DNA from: Bacteroidaceae bacterium
GTDB lineage: Bacteria > Bacteroidota > Bacteroidia > Bacteroidales > Bacteroidaceae
Assembly: GCA_017509605.1 (NCBI GenBank)
Contig: JAFWPH010000071.1
Span: forward strand, 1 to 64,000
DNA: 64,000 bases
Direction: 5' to 3'
Positions 1 to 10,400 of the stretch are shown here, piece after piece (positions within the stretch are counted from its first letter, which is position 1; each line of letters opens with the position of its first letter). The translations under genes were made by a program, and so were the position numbers. Under the pieces are notes generated by a model. It had not been told where the DNA came from. It was given only the letters and a program-made list of their open reading frames with translations, and ran no database searches.

Positions 1-1
1 C

Positions 2-202
2 CAGGTGACACCAACCCACGAGGGCATCACCCCAGTTGACGTGAGCGGACTGATTGACAACCCAGAAACAGACGCCATCATCCAACCATCAGTCACCACC
101 CCTCCCCCCACCGGCATCTACGACCTCCAAGGCCGCAAGCTTCAGTCTCCTCCCAAGAAGGGTCTCTACATCATTAACGGAAGGAAGATTTTTAGGCGTT
201 AG
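2..202 (+). CDS. C-terminal end of a secreted protein (partial)
   Basis: The reading frame is open from the window edge and stops at 200-202, so only the last 66 or so codons are present and the real start lies outside. The visible part is a Pro/Thr-rich linker followed by YDLQGRKL and KGLYIINGRK. This short tail closes several unrelated exported Prevotella-type proteins and recurs here in the C10 protease, the GH95 enzyme and the serpin. The protein was therefore probably exported, but its catalytic or binding domain cannot be seen. The GTG at 5-7 is more likely an internal valine than a start. A strong hairpin follows at 265-301. Confidence 0.75.
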   Translation, partial: QVTPTHEGITPVDVSGLIDNPETDAIIQPSVTTPPPTGIYDLQGRKLQSPPKKGLYIINGRKIFRR

Positions 203-367
203 CTATTTGAATGGTTATTGGTTATGGGTTATTGGTTATTGAAGTTTGACGTTAGGCGTTAGATAAAAAGGGCCGCTCGTATTTGACGGGCGGCCCTTTT
301 TGATTATGGATGATCACTTCTGGCTAAAGCCTAACCTTGATAAGACCTGAAGCCTAACCTTGATAAG
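193..367 (+). repeat. Short direct repeats around the first terminator
   Basis: An identical 18-base unit (AAGCCTAACCTTGATAAG) occurs at 327-344 and 350-367. The unit TTAGGCGTTAG occurs just after the first gene and again at 251-262. GGTTATTGGTTATGGGTTATTGGTTATTG at 212-240 is internally repetitive. The function is unknown; replication slippage is the simplest explanation. Confidence 0.8.
265..301. terminator. Bidirectional Rho-independent terminator
   Basis: AAAAAGGGCCGC at 265-276 pairs with GCGGCCCTTTTT at 290-301, with a further partly paired TCGT/ACGG extension and a short loop. The A-run and T-run make it usable from both sides. It lies between the end of the first plus-strand gene and the end of the minus-strand C10 protease gene. 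Confidence 0.85.
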
Positions 368-394
368 GCTTAGAGCCGAAGGCCAAGAGAAAGC

Positions 395-3300
395 TTAACG
401 CTTTACGCCTGCAGCCTTCTTCTTGCCGTTGATGATGTAGATGCCACGAGTGGTGGGCTTGCTGACTGGACGACCCTGGAGGTCGTAGATCTTGCCTTCG
501 TCCTCGCCTGCTGCCACTCCATTGATGCCTACAGGATCTATCACGGTCAAGGTGCCGTTCACATACACGAGGGTGTAGTTGGGCGCTACTCCACCCGTCA
601 CACGGATCTCGTACTCGCCACCCGGACTGTCGGCTGTCGCCTCGCACTCCACTGTGGGCAGGAGGGTGAACGCCTGGTCGGCCTTCTCGCGGTTGCGGAA
701 TCCCTTGTAGGTGATCTCGAACTCAGGATTCTCCTCACCAATGTTGCGGGTGTAGGACTTGGCTGTGATGGTGAGTTCAGCAGGCTCCACGGTGAGGGTG
801 CCGTTGACGAGAACCAGTCCCGGAGTGGTGATGGTTCCCTGACTGATGATGATGGGATACTGTCCGACTGGCATCTGCGCCTCGGCAAGTTCCTCGCCCG
901 TTTCCTCATTGATGAGAGGCTCGTAGGCACAAGTAGGCTCACCGTCGATTGGTGCTCCAGTCACAGTGAAGGAGTATTTGTTGAAGGTGCGTCCATATTC
1001 ACGGCTACCATCGTCGGCAGTCACAGTTGGTATGCCAGTGTATTCAACGATGGTGTTTTTACTCCAAGTCTCGTCGGCTTGATAAGATGCGATGAGTGCT
1101 TTTGGAACAAACAACACAGCATTGTGAGACAGAGACGAATTCCCGCTCTTCACCACGGCTTCAGATGAAAGCATAGCTACATATTTCAATGCTGAACAAC
1201 TTGCGAAGGCCTTGTCGCCTATGTTGCTGACATTCTCAGGGATGTAGAGCGAGACAAGCGACGATGAGTTGTTGAAGGCATTTTCGGGAATGGAAGTGAT
1301 AGACGTGAAGTAGCGCAACTCATCTAACGACTTCAGACCGACAGCATTGCTGAAGGTGGTGCCGATATCGGTCACAGCGGCAGCCTCCTCGTAGGTCAGT
1401 TCGCCATCGTCGTCGGTATCCCAGTTGTTGGTGCAAAGAGACTTGGCTCGTAAGTCGCTGAACTCAATATAACCCAGTTTCTTGCGCAGTGAATCAATGG
1501 CGCCCCGGATCTGTTCCTCACCACTGTTGAAGTCGTCATATACAGCTTGCTCCGCAGTATGTTCGATGGATTTGACTGTGGCCTTGTCGAGCAGTTTGCC
1601 CAGAGTGGCGACAAGTTCATCAAATTGCTCGGCAGCATTGATGTCGGACTGTCTGATAAAGGCCCATTGGATGTTTTGTGGAGAATCTCCAGGAACGACA
1701 TCCCAATAAATGCCGCTGGTGCCCCAAGGCGATGTTTCGGACGCATGGTCATGCTGTGTGCCGAAATACTCGCCTTCAGTGTAGGTGGCATCGTTTTTGG
1801 GCACCTGCATGGTGAAGGTCAGGTCTTCCTGGTTCTGCTCGATTTGCCAGTATGCAGAGGTGCCTTCGCTACCGTCCACGAAACAAGCTTTCACACCTGT
1901 TCCCACTTTGGTGTCGGTGGATGTGCGGAAGAGCACGTGGCTTCCTCCAGCGTCGTTGCTGTAGAGATAATAGACGCCCTCGGGCAAGTTCTTGTTGGTG
2001 CGGAACTGATAGACAAATCCCGAATAATCGACCACGGCCTGAGTGCCCCAAGCCTCGCCCTGGTTGATGTACTGATGGTCGGCGATGTTGTAGATATAAC
2101 CGTTGACATTGGGCTCGATGGGTGAGAACTTGACTTTGGTGTTGCCGCGTACCTCGACAATCTTGCCGAACTCCTTCCATGTGTCAGCCTTGGCATAGAG
2201 GTCTTTGGAGCCAGCCGGCACATAGAGTGTGGCATCCTTGAGAGGCACACCCTCGAAGAGACCGTCGCCGACAGCGATGTCAAACGGATTCGGGTTCATC
2301 ACCGTCACGCTCTTCAAGGAAGTGCATCCAGCGAAAGCCTTTTCTCCGAGTAAGGTGATACTTTGCGGTAGAGAGATGGAAGTGAGTTTCGAGCAGTTCT
2401 GGAATACTTGATAGTAGATGGCCTGCAGGGATTTGGGCAGTATGACGCTGTGGAGGTTCTTGCAGTTCTGGAAGCTATTCCCGTAGATGTAAACGACGTT
2501 GGGGAAGTACTGCAAATCGGTGAGGTCGGTGAACTGATGGTTGTCGAATACGGCGTATCCGAAATCAGATACTTTGTTGGCCTCGGAGAAGGAAACCTCT
2601 CCATCACCATCGACATCGTAGTATTTGGCGCAAACCTGACGCAGTTCATCATCCTTGAACTCTATGAGGCGCAGTTTCTTGCGGAGGGTGTGCTGTGCAG
2701 CCAGGATTTGTTCAAGGGTGCAATCCATATTGTCGTAAACGGCTTGTTCGAAAGCGTGGTCAACATGTTTCTTCTTGGCCGACTGAAGGAGGTTCTCGAG
2801 CGTCTTGATGGCCTCGAAATAGACAGTCTTCTGCTGGTCGTAGATCACGAATCGCCATTGGCAGTTGACAGGGCTTGCGGCATAAGTCACGTCGCTGTAG
2901 GCTCCGTAGGTCGGTGACACGATGTTGCTGGCGTGGTCGAGCTGTACGCCCCAGAACTGTTCAGCCTTGTAGCCGTTCTGTCCCGACGGGATCTGAATGG
3001 TATAAACCTTGTCGCCAACCGACTTGACTTTCCAATAGGCAGTCTTGTCGGTCAGGTGTGCATTGTCTCCATCCACAAAGCATGCAGCCACTCCAATCCC
3101 GACGTTGTTGTCATTAGAGGTGCGGAAGAGGATGTGTCCGTTCTGGCTGTTGTCAACGCAGTAGATGTAATACACGCCCTCAGGCATGTTGTTGCTGCGC
3201 CTCAACTGGAAACGCATCGGGCTGTCGCTCACGATGGCCTGAGTGCCCCAGGCCTCGCCCATGGACAAGTAACGTCCTGTGCCCTCATTAAAGATGTATA

Positions 3301-5203
3301 GAGAGGTGTTGGTGGCCAAATCAGCGAATTCTCCACCCGAGAGCGTACGCTCTTCAAAGATGTTGCCGAACTCCTTCCATTGCGGTGTGGATTGGTAATA
3401 TGACTTCGTGCCTTGCATCACATTGAGTGTTGCCTCCGACAGGTCAATATTCTCAAACACGTTATCGCCCATCGCAATATTCTGCGGTGAGAAAGTCTTC
3501 ACGGAGAAGTTAGCCAGTTTGGTGCAACCAGCGAAAGCCTGAGCGCCAATCGACTGAACGGTCAGAGGCAAATCGACAGCAGTGAAGGCAGCGCACCCCG
3601 CAAATGTGCTGTCAGGTATGGCAGTGAGACCGGTGGGCAGTGTGAGGTTGTCGAGTGCACGGCAGCCGGCGAACGCGCCCTTGCCGATGGTAGTCAGGCC
3701 ATCAGGCACCTTGAACGACTTCAATGCTCGACAGCCGTTGAAGGCATAAGCGCCAATGCTCTTCAGGGCCTTAGGCAATTTGATGGAAGCCAAGGTTGTA
3801 CAGCCACTGAATGCAGATTCAGCGATGGCGGTAAGTCCTGTGAAATAATAGAGTTCGGTGAAAGTGTTGATGCGCTGTCCTGTGAACACGGTGCCGAGGT
3901 CGGTGACCATAGCAGCCTCGCCATAAGTGAAGACACCATCTCCATCAGCGTCGAAATTAGCGACACAGAGTCGTTTTACTGTGGCATTGGCTATAGGAAT
4001 CTCCTTCTCCCCGTAGTTCTCGGGTTCGCAACCGATGACAGCTTCGGGATACTGAGAGTAACCATCGCCCGAACCACCTATGCCTTGTGAACTTGGGTTA
4101 AGGCTTGAGAGGAGGAAGAATCCGTCGCTCATACCTCCCCATCCCCAGTTAATGTGGAAGCAGTGGTTGCCGTCGTAGCCGTCGGTGACGAAAGCGTGTC
4201 CAGCGTCGCTGTTGGCACCGCTCAGATAGACCACCCTACCCTGCTCCAATTCGCTGTAGATGATGGCGTCCCAGTCGGTGTCGGAATAAGAGCTACCGTT
4301 GAGATAGCGCACCGACGAACCGTAGCCGAAATATGCCTTCATGGCGTCGGCCACTTTGTAGGAATTCGCACCAGAGGCAGAATTGGTGTAGTCCATCTCG
4401 ACCGACACACCGCAGTAGTGCATCAACTGAGCCACAGCCAGCTGTTGCTTGGCCGTTGAACCCTTACCATAGTCATCAATCATGTTGTCCCAGTCGATGG
4501 GCGAACCAGCCGGAATACCTTCCACATTCAGTTTGCCGTAGGTGGAATGCTCTGTCCAGGTGGTGTAGCTCGGTATATCCTTCTGGACCTCCCTGACCGA
4601 CTTGTCGCGCTGGAAATACAGCACCTGAGCCATGGCTGTAGCCACACATCCCGTCACGGAACGTCCAAGTGTGAAGTACATAGGACACTCATTGTTGTAG
4701 GGTGCGCCCTGGCTCCATTTTGTGGTCATCATAGGCTGGATGGCCGGATGGGTCGGTACCTGTTTTCTGACGGGTTCGGCAGTTTTCTGCAGGTATGCGA
4801 TGTAGTCGGCATATCCATCAAGCCATGCGCGCATGTTGTCGGGAATGGTCTGGTAGTCGAACTCCCCTTGGTCAGTGTAGCCCAAGACGGTCTCAATCTG
4901 GTCATCGGCCGCAACGAGGACATAACCCTGATTGAAGCCCCGGTTGAAGGCGTAGTACTGCACTTGACCTGTAGCAGTGGGCTGCTGGCTTGGTGCCAGT
5001 TTGAGACTACTTGTAACAGATGACAACTGGAAGTTGCCTTTTCGGGTCTTGAGGAACTTCTCCGCTTTCTGTTTGGCCTGTTCACGCGTGATGGGGTTAG
5101 CCATGGCAGTAAGCGTGAAGACCAGACAAAGCGTGGTCAGATAGAATCGGATGTTGCTGCGGACAAAACGGTCCGCTCCAATCTGTAATTTGTTTGAAAT
5201 CAT
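395..5203 (-). CDS. Secreted C10-family cysteine protease with BspA-like repeats
   Basis: This 1602-residue protein starts with a signal peptide and a streptopain-type propeptide. The C10 peptidase domain follows, with catalytic Cys186 in SVTGCVATAMAQ, His336 in GHAFVTDGYDG and a conserved HINWGWGG block near 350. Three similar modules come next, each opening with an EF-hand/dockerin-like loop (DADGDG near 418, DVDGDG near 863, DTDDDG near 1262) followed by BspA-type leucine-rich repeats. Two copies of a domain containing GEAWGTQA (near 651 and 1051) sit between them. The protein ends with MBG-like Ig domains (about 1395-1556) and the YDLQGR/YIINGKK tail. Family knowledge makes it an extracellular cysteine endopeptidase activated by propeptide removal. 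I chose the ATG at 5203 because the upstream in-frame start at 5251 overlaps the predicted -7 box at 5249-5256. The modules suggest adhesion or anchoring; the substrate is unknown. Confidence 0.9.
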   Translation of the reverse strand: MISNKLQIGADRFVRSNIRFYLTTLCLVFTLTAMANPITREQAKQKAEKFLKTRKGNFQLSSVTSSLKLAPSQQPTATGQVQYYAFNRGFNQGYVLVAADDQIETVLGYTDQGEFDYQTIPDNMRAWLDGYADYIAYLQKTAEPVRKQVPTHPAIQPMMTTKWSQGAPYNNECPMYFTLGRSVTGCVATAMAQVLYFQRDKSVREVQKDIPSYTTWTEHSTYGKLNVEGIPAGSPIDWDNMIDDYGKGSTAKQQLAVAQLMHYCGVSVEMDYTNSASGANSYKVADAMKAYFGYGSSVRYLNGSSYSDTDWDAIIYSELEQGRVVYLSGANSDAGHAFVTDGYDGNHCFHINWGWGGMSDGFFLLSSLNPSSQGIGGSGDGYSQYPEAVIGCEPENYGEKEIPIANATVKRLCVANFDADGDGVFTYGEAAMVTDLGTVFTGQRINTFTELYYFTGLTAIAESAFSGCTTLASIKLPKALKSIGAYAFNGCRALKSFKVPDGLTTIGKGAFAGCRALDNLTLPTGLTAIPDSTFAGCAAFTAVDLPLTVQSIGAQAFAGCTKLANFSVKTFSPQNIAMGDNVFENIDLSEATLNVMQGTKSYYQSTPQWKEFGNIFEERTLSGGEFADLATNTSLYIFNEGTGRYLSMGEAWGTQAIVSDSPMRFQLRRSNNMPEGVYYIYCVDNSQNGHILFRTSNDNNVGIGVAACFVDGDNAHLTDKTAYWKVKSVGDKVYTIQIPSGQNGYKAEQFWGVQLDHASNIVSPTYGAYSDVTYAASPVNCQWRFVIYDQQKTVYFEAIKTLENLLQSAKKKHVDHAFEQAVYDNMDCTLEQILAAQHTLRKKLRLIEFKDDELRQVCAKYYDVDGDGEVSFSEANKVSDFGYAVFDNHQFTDLTDLQYFPNVVYIYGNSFQNCKNLHSVILPKSLQAIYYQVFQNCSKLTSISLPQSITLLGEKAFAGCTSLKSVTVMNPNPFDIAVGDGLFEGVPLKDATLYVPAGSKDLYAKADTWKEFGKIVEVRGNTKVKFSPIEPNVNGYIYNIADHQYINQGEAWGTQAVVDYSGFVYQFRTNKNLPEGVYYLYSNDAGGSHVLFRTSTDTKVGTGVKACFVDGSEGTSAYWQIEQNQEDLTFTMQVPKNDATYTEGEYFGTQHDHASETSPWGTSGIYWDVVPGDSPQNIQWAFIRQSDINAAEQFDELVATLGKLLDKATVKSIEHTAEQAVYDDFNSGEEQIRGAIDSLRKKLGYIEFSDLRAKSLCTNNWDTDDDGELTYEEAAAVTDIGTTFSNAVGLKSLDELRYFTSITSIPENAFNNSSSLVSLYIPENVSNIGDKAFASCSALKYVAMLSSEAVVKSGNSSLSHNAVLFVPKALIASYQADETWSKNTIVEYTGIPTVTADDGSREYGRTFNKYSFTVTGAPIDGEPTCAYEPLINEETGEELAEAQMPVGQYPIIISQGTITTPGLVLVNGTLTVEPAELTITAKSYTRNIGEENPEFEITYKGFRNREKADQAFTLLPTVECEATADSPGGEYEIRVTGGVAPNYTLVYVNGTLTVIDPVGINGVAAGEDEGKIYDLQGRPVSKPTTRGIYIINGKKKAAGVKR

Positions 5204-5248
5204 ATTAGTTAGTTTATTAAGTTGTATTTGAACCTTCAAAATAGTCTT

Positions 5249-5256
5249 CAAAGTTA
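5249..5256 (-). promoter_or_regulatory. -7 promoter box for the C10 protease gene
   Basis: Read on the minus strand this is TAACTTTG, matching the Bacteroidetes TAnnTTTG box. Transcription would begin near 5243, about 40 bases before the ATG at 5203. Confidence 0.6.
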
Positions 5257-5351
5257 ATGTTTTTTTAGAAGAACGACATTATATTATGATGAAAAAAACA
5301 TTTTGTGGTAAGTTTTCATGGAGAAAGCATCCAAATATGAAATGAAAGTTA

Positions 5352-5359
5352 TAAATTTG
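5352..5359 (+). promoter_or_regulatory. -7 promoter box for the GH43 gene
   Basis: TAAATTTG matches TAnnTTTG and lies about 55 bases before the ATG at 5415. I see no clear -33 element. Confidence 0.5.
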
Positions 5360-5414
5360 AACGAATAAACGAAAATGAGTATAATAAACTAACGAATTTA
5401 ATAATAAACACACA

Positions 5415-7376
5415 ATGAGAATCCTACAGAAAACCATTACGTCAGTGATTATGCTGGCTATGACAGGCAGCGCTTTCGCCCAAGCTCCCCAGGTGAACCC
5501 CAACAACGAGGAGATGGTGGCCTACCTCTTCACCTATTTCACCGGTAACGCGCCAGAGGAAGAACAAGTATGCTACGCATTGAGCGAGGACGGATACAAC
5601 TTCACTCCGCTCAACAACGGACACCCCGTGATCAAGAGCGACTCCATCGCGCTGACAGGCTGCACACGCGACCCCCACATCCTGCGCGGCAAGGACGGCA
5701 AGACCTTCTACATGGTGCTGACCGACATGAAGTCGAGCCTCGGCTGGAGCAGCAACCGCGGCATGGTGCTGCTGAAATCCACCGACCTCATCCACTGGCA
5801 GCACAGCACGGTGCACTTCCCCACCAAGTACTACAAGAAATGGGGCAACGTCATCCGTGTGTGGGCCCCAGAAACCGTTTATGACGAGCAGGCAGGCAAG
5901 TACATGGTGTTCTACTCCCTGCGCACCGACGACCGCCGTTCGTTCGACCGTATCTACTACTCCTACGCCAACGAAGACTTCACCGACCTTGAAGGCGAGC
6001 CCACCTATCTATTCGACAGCGGCGACGCCACCATCGACGGCGACATCGTGTTCAATCCCGCTGACGGACTCTACCACCTCTTTTATAAGACAGAGGCCGG
6101 ACGCGGAATCTTCCAGGCCACAGCCAAGCAGCTGACCGCCGCCCCCGGTGAGAAGCCCGGCAGCCAGTGGACCAAGTTGCCAGACCATGTGGACCAGACC
6201 AATGTAGCCGTGGAAGGTGTGGGTGTATGCCGCACCATCGACGGCAAGAGCTGGATTGTGATGTACGACTGCTACGCCAATGGATACTACCAGTTCTGCA
6301 AGAGCCCCGACCTGAAGACCTTCGAGGTGGTTCAGAACACCGAGACGAAAGGCATGTTCACACCCCGTCACGGCACCATCATCCCCATCACCCAGGCAGA
6401 GAAAGACCGTCTATTAGCAGCGTATGGCAACCACACCAACGCCATTCTGCCCGGTTTCCATGCCGACCCCGAGGTACTCTACTCCAACAAGACCAAACGC
6501 TACTACATCTACTCCACCACAGACGGCATGCCCGGCTGGGGCGGCTGGTACTACACCTGCTATTCTTCGAGCGACCTGAAGGAATGGAAGGACGAGGGCA
6601 CAGTGCTTGACGTGAGGAGCGACCAAGTGAAATGGGCAAAAGGCAATGCCTGGGCCCCCGCCATCATCGAGCGCAAAGAGAAGGACGGCTACAAGTACTA
6701 TCTCTATTTCAGTGGCGACGCTGGTCAGCGCAAGGAGATCGGTGTTGCAGTGAGCGACTCCCCCACAGGGCCATTCGTGGATTCGGGCAAGCCCATCGTG
6801 AGCGACTCTCCAGTAGGCCATGGCCAGCAGATTGACGTGGATGTGTTCCAAGACCCCAAGACAAAGAAGTATTACCTCTACTGGGGCAACGGCTATATGG
6901 CAGGTGCTGAGCTCAACGACGACCTGACTAGCATCAAGCAGGAGACCATCAAGGTGATGACCCCTGAAGGCGGCAGCTTGAGGGACTACCAGTACCGCGA
7001 GGCTCCATACGTCTTCTTCCGCAAAGGCACCTATTACTTCATGTGGTCGGTAGATGACACAGGTTCGCCCAACTACCATGTGGCCTATGGCACAGCCGAC
7101 AATCCCCTTGGTCCCATCAAGGTGGCCGACGACCCCATCGTGCTCATCCAGGATCCCGCACAGAAGATCTACGGCCCTGCCCACAACTCCGTGCTGCAGA
7201 TTCCGGGCAAGGACATCTGGTACATTGTCTATCACCGTATCAACTGGAACTACATCGACCGTCAGTTCGGCCCTGGCATACACCGCGAGGTATGCATCGA
7301 CCGCATGACCTTCGACAAACAAGGCAAGATCGAAAGAGTGAAACCGACCCAGGATCCTGTCATCACGCTGAAATAA
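5415..7376 (+). CDS. Tandem GH43 glycoside hydrolase, secreted
   Basis: The 653-residue protein has a signal peptide (cleavage near AFA-QA, residue 22) and two five-bladed-propeller GH43-like halves. The first (about 35-335) has the TRDPHILR motif with its Asp and a WAPETVYDE block. The second begins near 343 with GFHADPEVLY and contains a WAPAIIE block. GH43 enzymes are arabinofuranosidases, xylosidases or arabinanases, so a role in releasing arabinose or xylose from plant polysaccharide outside the cytoplasm is likely. Which half is catalytic is not settled by eye. It is a single gene, divergent from the C10 protease gene and convergent with the GH95 gene; a 13-bp hairpin separates it from the latter. 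Confidence 0.85.
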   Translation: MRILQKTITSVIMLAMTGSAFAQAPQVNPNNEEMVAYLFTYFTGNAPEEEQVCYALSEDGYNFTPLNNGHPVIKSDSIALTGCTRDPHILRGKDGKTFYMVLTDMKSSLGWSSNRGMVLLKSTDLIHWQHSTVHFPTKYYKKWGNVIRVWAPETVYDEQAGKYMVFYSLRTDDRRSFDRIYYSYANEDFTDLEGEPTYLFDSGDATIDGDIVFNPADGLYHLFYKTEAGRGIFQATAKQLTAAPGEKPGSQWTKLPDHVDQTNVAVEGVGVCRTIDGKSWIVMYDCYANGYYQFCKSPDLKTFEVVQNTETKGMFTPRHGTIIPITQAEKDRLLAAYGNHTNAILPGFHADPEVLYSNKTKRYYIYSTTDGMPGWGGWYYTCYSSSDLKEWKDEGTVLDVRSDQVKWAKGNAWAPAIIERKEKDGYKYYLYFSGDAGQRKEIGVAVSDSPTGPFVDSGKPIVSDSPVGHGQQIDVDVFQDPKTKKYYLYWGNGYMAGAELNDDLTSIKQETIKVMTPEGGSLRDYQYREAPYVFFRKGTYYFMWSVDDTGSPNYHVAYGTADNPLGPIKVADDPIVLIQDPAQKIYGPAHNSVLQIPGKDIWYIVYHRINWNYIDRQFGPGIHREVCIDRMTFDKQGKIERVKPTQDPVITLK

Positions 7377-7411
7377 GCCTTAGAGCCATTGCAAAAACAA
7401 CGGCTCATAAC

Positions 7412-7455
7412 AAAAACGGCATCGGAACCGCGACCACGATTTCGATGCCGTTTTT
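7412..7455. terminator. Bidirectional terminator between GH43 and GH95 genes
   Basis: AAAAACGGCATCG (7412-7424) and CGATGCCGTTTTT (7443-7455) form a perfect 13-bp stem with an A-run and a T-run at its outer ends. It sits between two convergent genes. Confidence 0.88.
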
Positions 7456-7473
7456 ATCCGTTTTTTCATAGGG

Positions 7474-10400
7474 TTACATCACGGCTGTCTTCTTGCCTCC
7501 GATGATGTAAATACCCTTTTGGGTGATGTGGTCGATGCGGACACCAGTAAGCGTGTAACAAGCGCTGGAGGCGCTGTCTTTATCATACTCTGCGCGATTC
7601 ACTTCGATGCCGTCGGGCTTGTCACTAACGCTCAGTTCGATGATGTCACCCGCAGACGACGTGGGGATGGTGAAACTGTCGTCGCTGTTCCTTGTCACCT
7701 CCACCTCCATACCGTTCACCTTAGCGGCAATCGTCTTGTCTTTAGGCAGACGACCTACTGTGAGTGTCAACGGTTGTCCTTGGTTGTTGAGGATACGGGC
7801 ACTGACGAAAGCACCCTCAGCCCATTCCTGATCGACTGTGAAGTCACCAACAGCCTTCAGCCCCTTAGCGTTTCCGCTCCTCCATGCCGTGGGGATGGCT
7901 GGCAAAAGGTGTATGTTGCCGTCATAACTCTGTAGCAACATCTCAGCCACACCCGATGTGTAGCCGAAGTTACCGTCAATCTGGAAAGGCGAATGTGCGT
8001 CCCACAGATTGTAGTAGCATCCGCCCTGACCTGACATGGCGATGACGTATGATTGGCTGTGCTTGAGCATGAGTGCGAAGACCTTGCGGGCCTCGTTGCC
8101 TTCCAGCGCACGGGCAAAGAGGTTCACCTTCCAGCCACCCGACCATCCCGTCACATCGGTAGCGTTGCGCACGTGCAGCGAATTGACGGCAGCGTTGTAG
8201 AGTCGCTTCTCCTGGGCTTTGTTGGAGTAAGCCGACACTTGGTTGTAGGGGAAGAGAGCCATAAGATGACTCAGATGGCGGTGGCTGGCGGCATCGCCTT
8301 GAGAGTTGAGGGAGAGGTCGGCCCACTCCTTCAGGCACGTTTTTCCGTCGTAAGTCTCGGTATGGAGTCCCTTGTCGAGCACTTCCCAGAAATCTCGCAT
8401 TTCCTGTAGGTCATCAGCCGATATGGGAGAGTCGTCGCCAAGTGCTTCTGCACCTTCGATAACGCTCCGCACCACCTCTGCCGTGTTCTGTTGGGCAAAG
8501 GCAGTAGAGTGCCCACTGGGACCATGTTCGGGCGAGTATTCATTGGCCACGTAGTAGGTACCGTTCTTGGCCTTGGTGCTGATATCCTTGAGGAACTGGG
8601 CGCAACGGAGCATGGCGGGCAACGCACGACGCAGGAAGTCGCGGTCGAGCGTGTAGCGGTAGTGCTGCCAGAGGTGGGAGCAGTCCCAGGCGGCCAAGGT
8701 CTTGATTTCAAAAGCCATCCAAGTAGAAGTGCCACCGAAGATATTCGTTTCTGTAGGTACCATCCATCCCCTGACGCCGTTCTTATAACGTTGGGCAATA
8801 CGATGGTAATTATAGTCATCGCTAGAGAGGGTGATGGTGTTGTTGAGGAACGGCAGGTGCATCGCACTGAGGTTGGTGGACTCAGCCGGCCAGTAGTTCA
8901 TTTGGACATTCACGTCGGTGTGGATGTCACAATGCCAGAAACCAGTCTTTGAATCGTTGTTCCAGATGCCCTGCAGGTTGGCGGGGGCGTTGATGAGCAC
9001 GTTGTTGCAACTCACCATGAGATAGCGTCCGTATTGGAAATAGAGTTGTTCGAGAAAGAGTCCGTCAGCCTTGTTGCGGTTGGCGGAGGAGGCATAGTTA
9101 TCTACCAAAGCCTTGGTGGTGAGTGTGCTGGCAGCATCGCCCAACTGGAGACTTACGCGTCCCATGAGTTCGGAGAACTGCTCCACATGGGCGGCAAAGA
9201 CTTTGTCCCATCCGTCGTTGCAGGCAGCGTCGAGGATTTGGCTGTTGCGTTGTGCCACGTCGGCACGTGTACCCTTGACGTAGGAAGGTGTGCTGTCGTC
9301 GAAGTTGGTAGCAGCTGTCATAAAGAGTGTCACCTCCTTGGCTCCGTCCACCTCGATGCCTTGGTCTGTAGTGGTGACTGTACCCCCGTTGGCCAACACA
9401 CGCATCTCGGTGCTGTAGTTCACAGCCTTGAGCTTGCCGCCGAAAGTCGCGGTAGCCTCGTTGTAGGTCACTGCCGTTGCATTGATATAAGCATCGGGGG
9501 CATAACTGAAACGCAGATGCAGGCCTTTGCTGCCATCAGTCTCGTAGTGGGCTGCCAGCACGCGGTGAGGTTCGGACACAATATATCGGCGAGTGAAGTG
9601 GTCACCGTCGGCATTGCTGAAGTTGACGCCTGCCACTCCTTGCTCGATGTCAAGGTAACGGGTGTAGTCGTTGATGGGCCGGCTGTTGTCGGTTTTCGAT
9701 GCCATCTTGCTGAGGTCATCAACGAGTATCTTGCCGAGGCAGGCGTATGTCCCATGCTCACCATAGTCGGTGGGTGAGCCGTTGTAGAGCGTCTTCTCGT
9801 TGAGCACCATCTCGTCTTGCAAGACTCCGCCGAGTAGCGAGGCACCAATCTGTCCGTTGCCGATGGGCAGACTATACTCCATCCAAGGGTTGGAAGAACC
9901 GGAAAGCGTGGAGGGGAAGTCGTACCAGAGGCTGAGCGGACTGATATCGGTAGGGCGGTCTCCTCCATTCACCTTATAGTAGTCGAGCACTGGCAGTTCG
10001 CCTTCGGGGGTGAAGATGAAAGTCGAGTTGTTGTCGCCTACGGCACCGCTACTGTTCCAATGGGCAAGGTAGCCACCCTGCTGGTTCCAATAGTTGGTGC
10101 CAGAAGTGCCGTCTTTGATGAACCATCCGGTAACTCCTGCCTCGTTCTTACCTTTTTGGAAGGTAAACGATGTCGATTTGGCGCCGTCGGCTTTCACCAT
10201 AGCCGCCCTGCTGGAGTTGGAAGTGGAGATGACATAAGACGTGCCGAGCGCCTTGTTGTAGATTTGAAAACCACCCGAGCCATCAGCGACGATACACCAC
10301 AGTCCGGCATCGGACGTGTCAGGTTGGGTATTGCTCAGTTTCAACGTGTAGGTGCCTTCAGTATAACCCTTCGCAGTACTCAGGTAAAAGTATGTGCCAC

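Noticed and set aside
6414-7322. 302-codon minus-strand open frame inside the GH43 gene
   Set aside because: Antisense shadow of a clear GH43 domain, without promoter or family motif.
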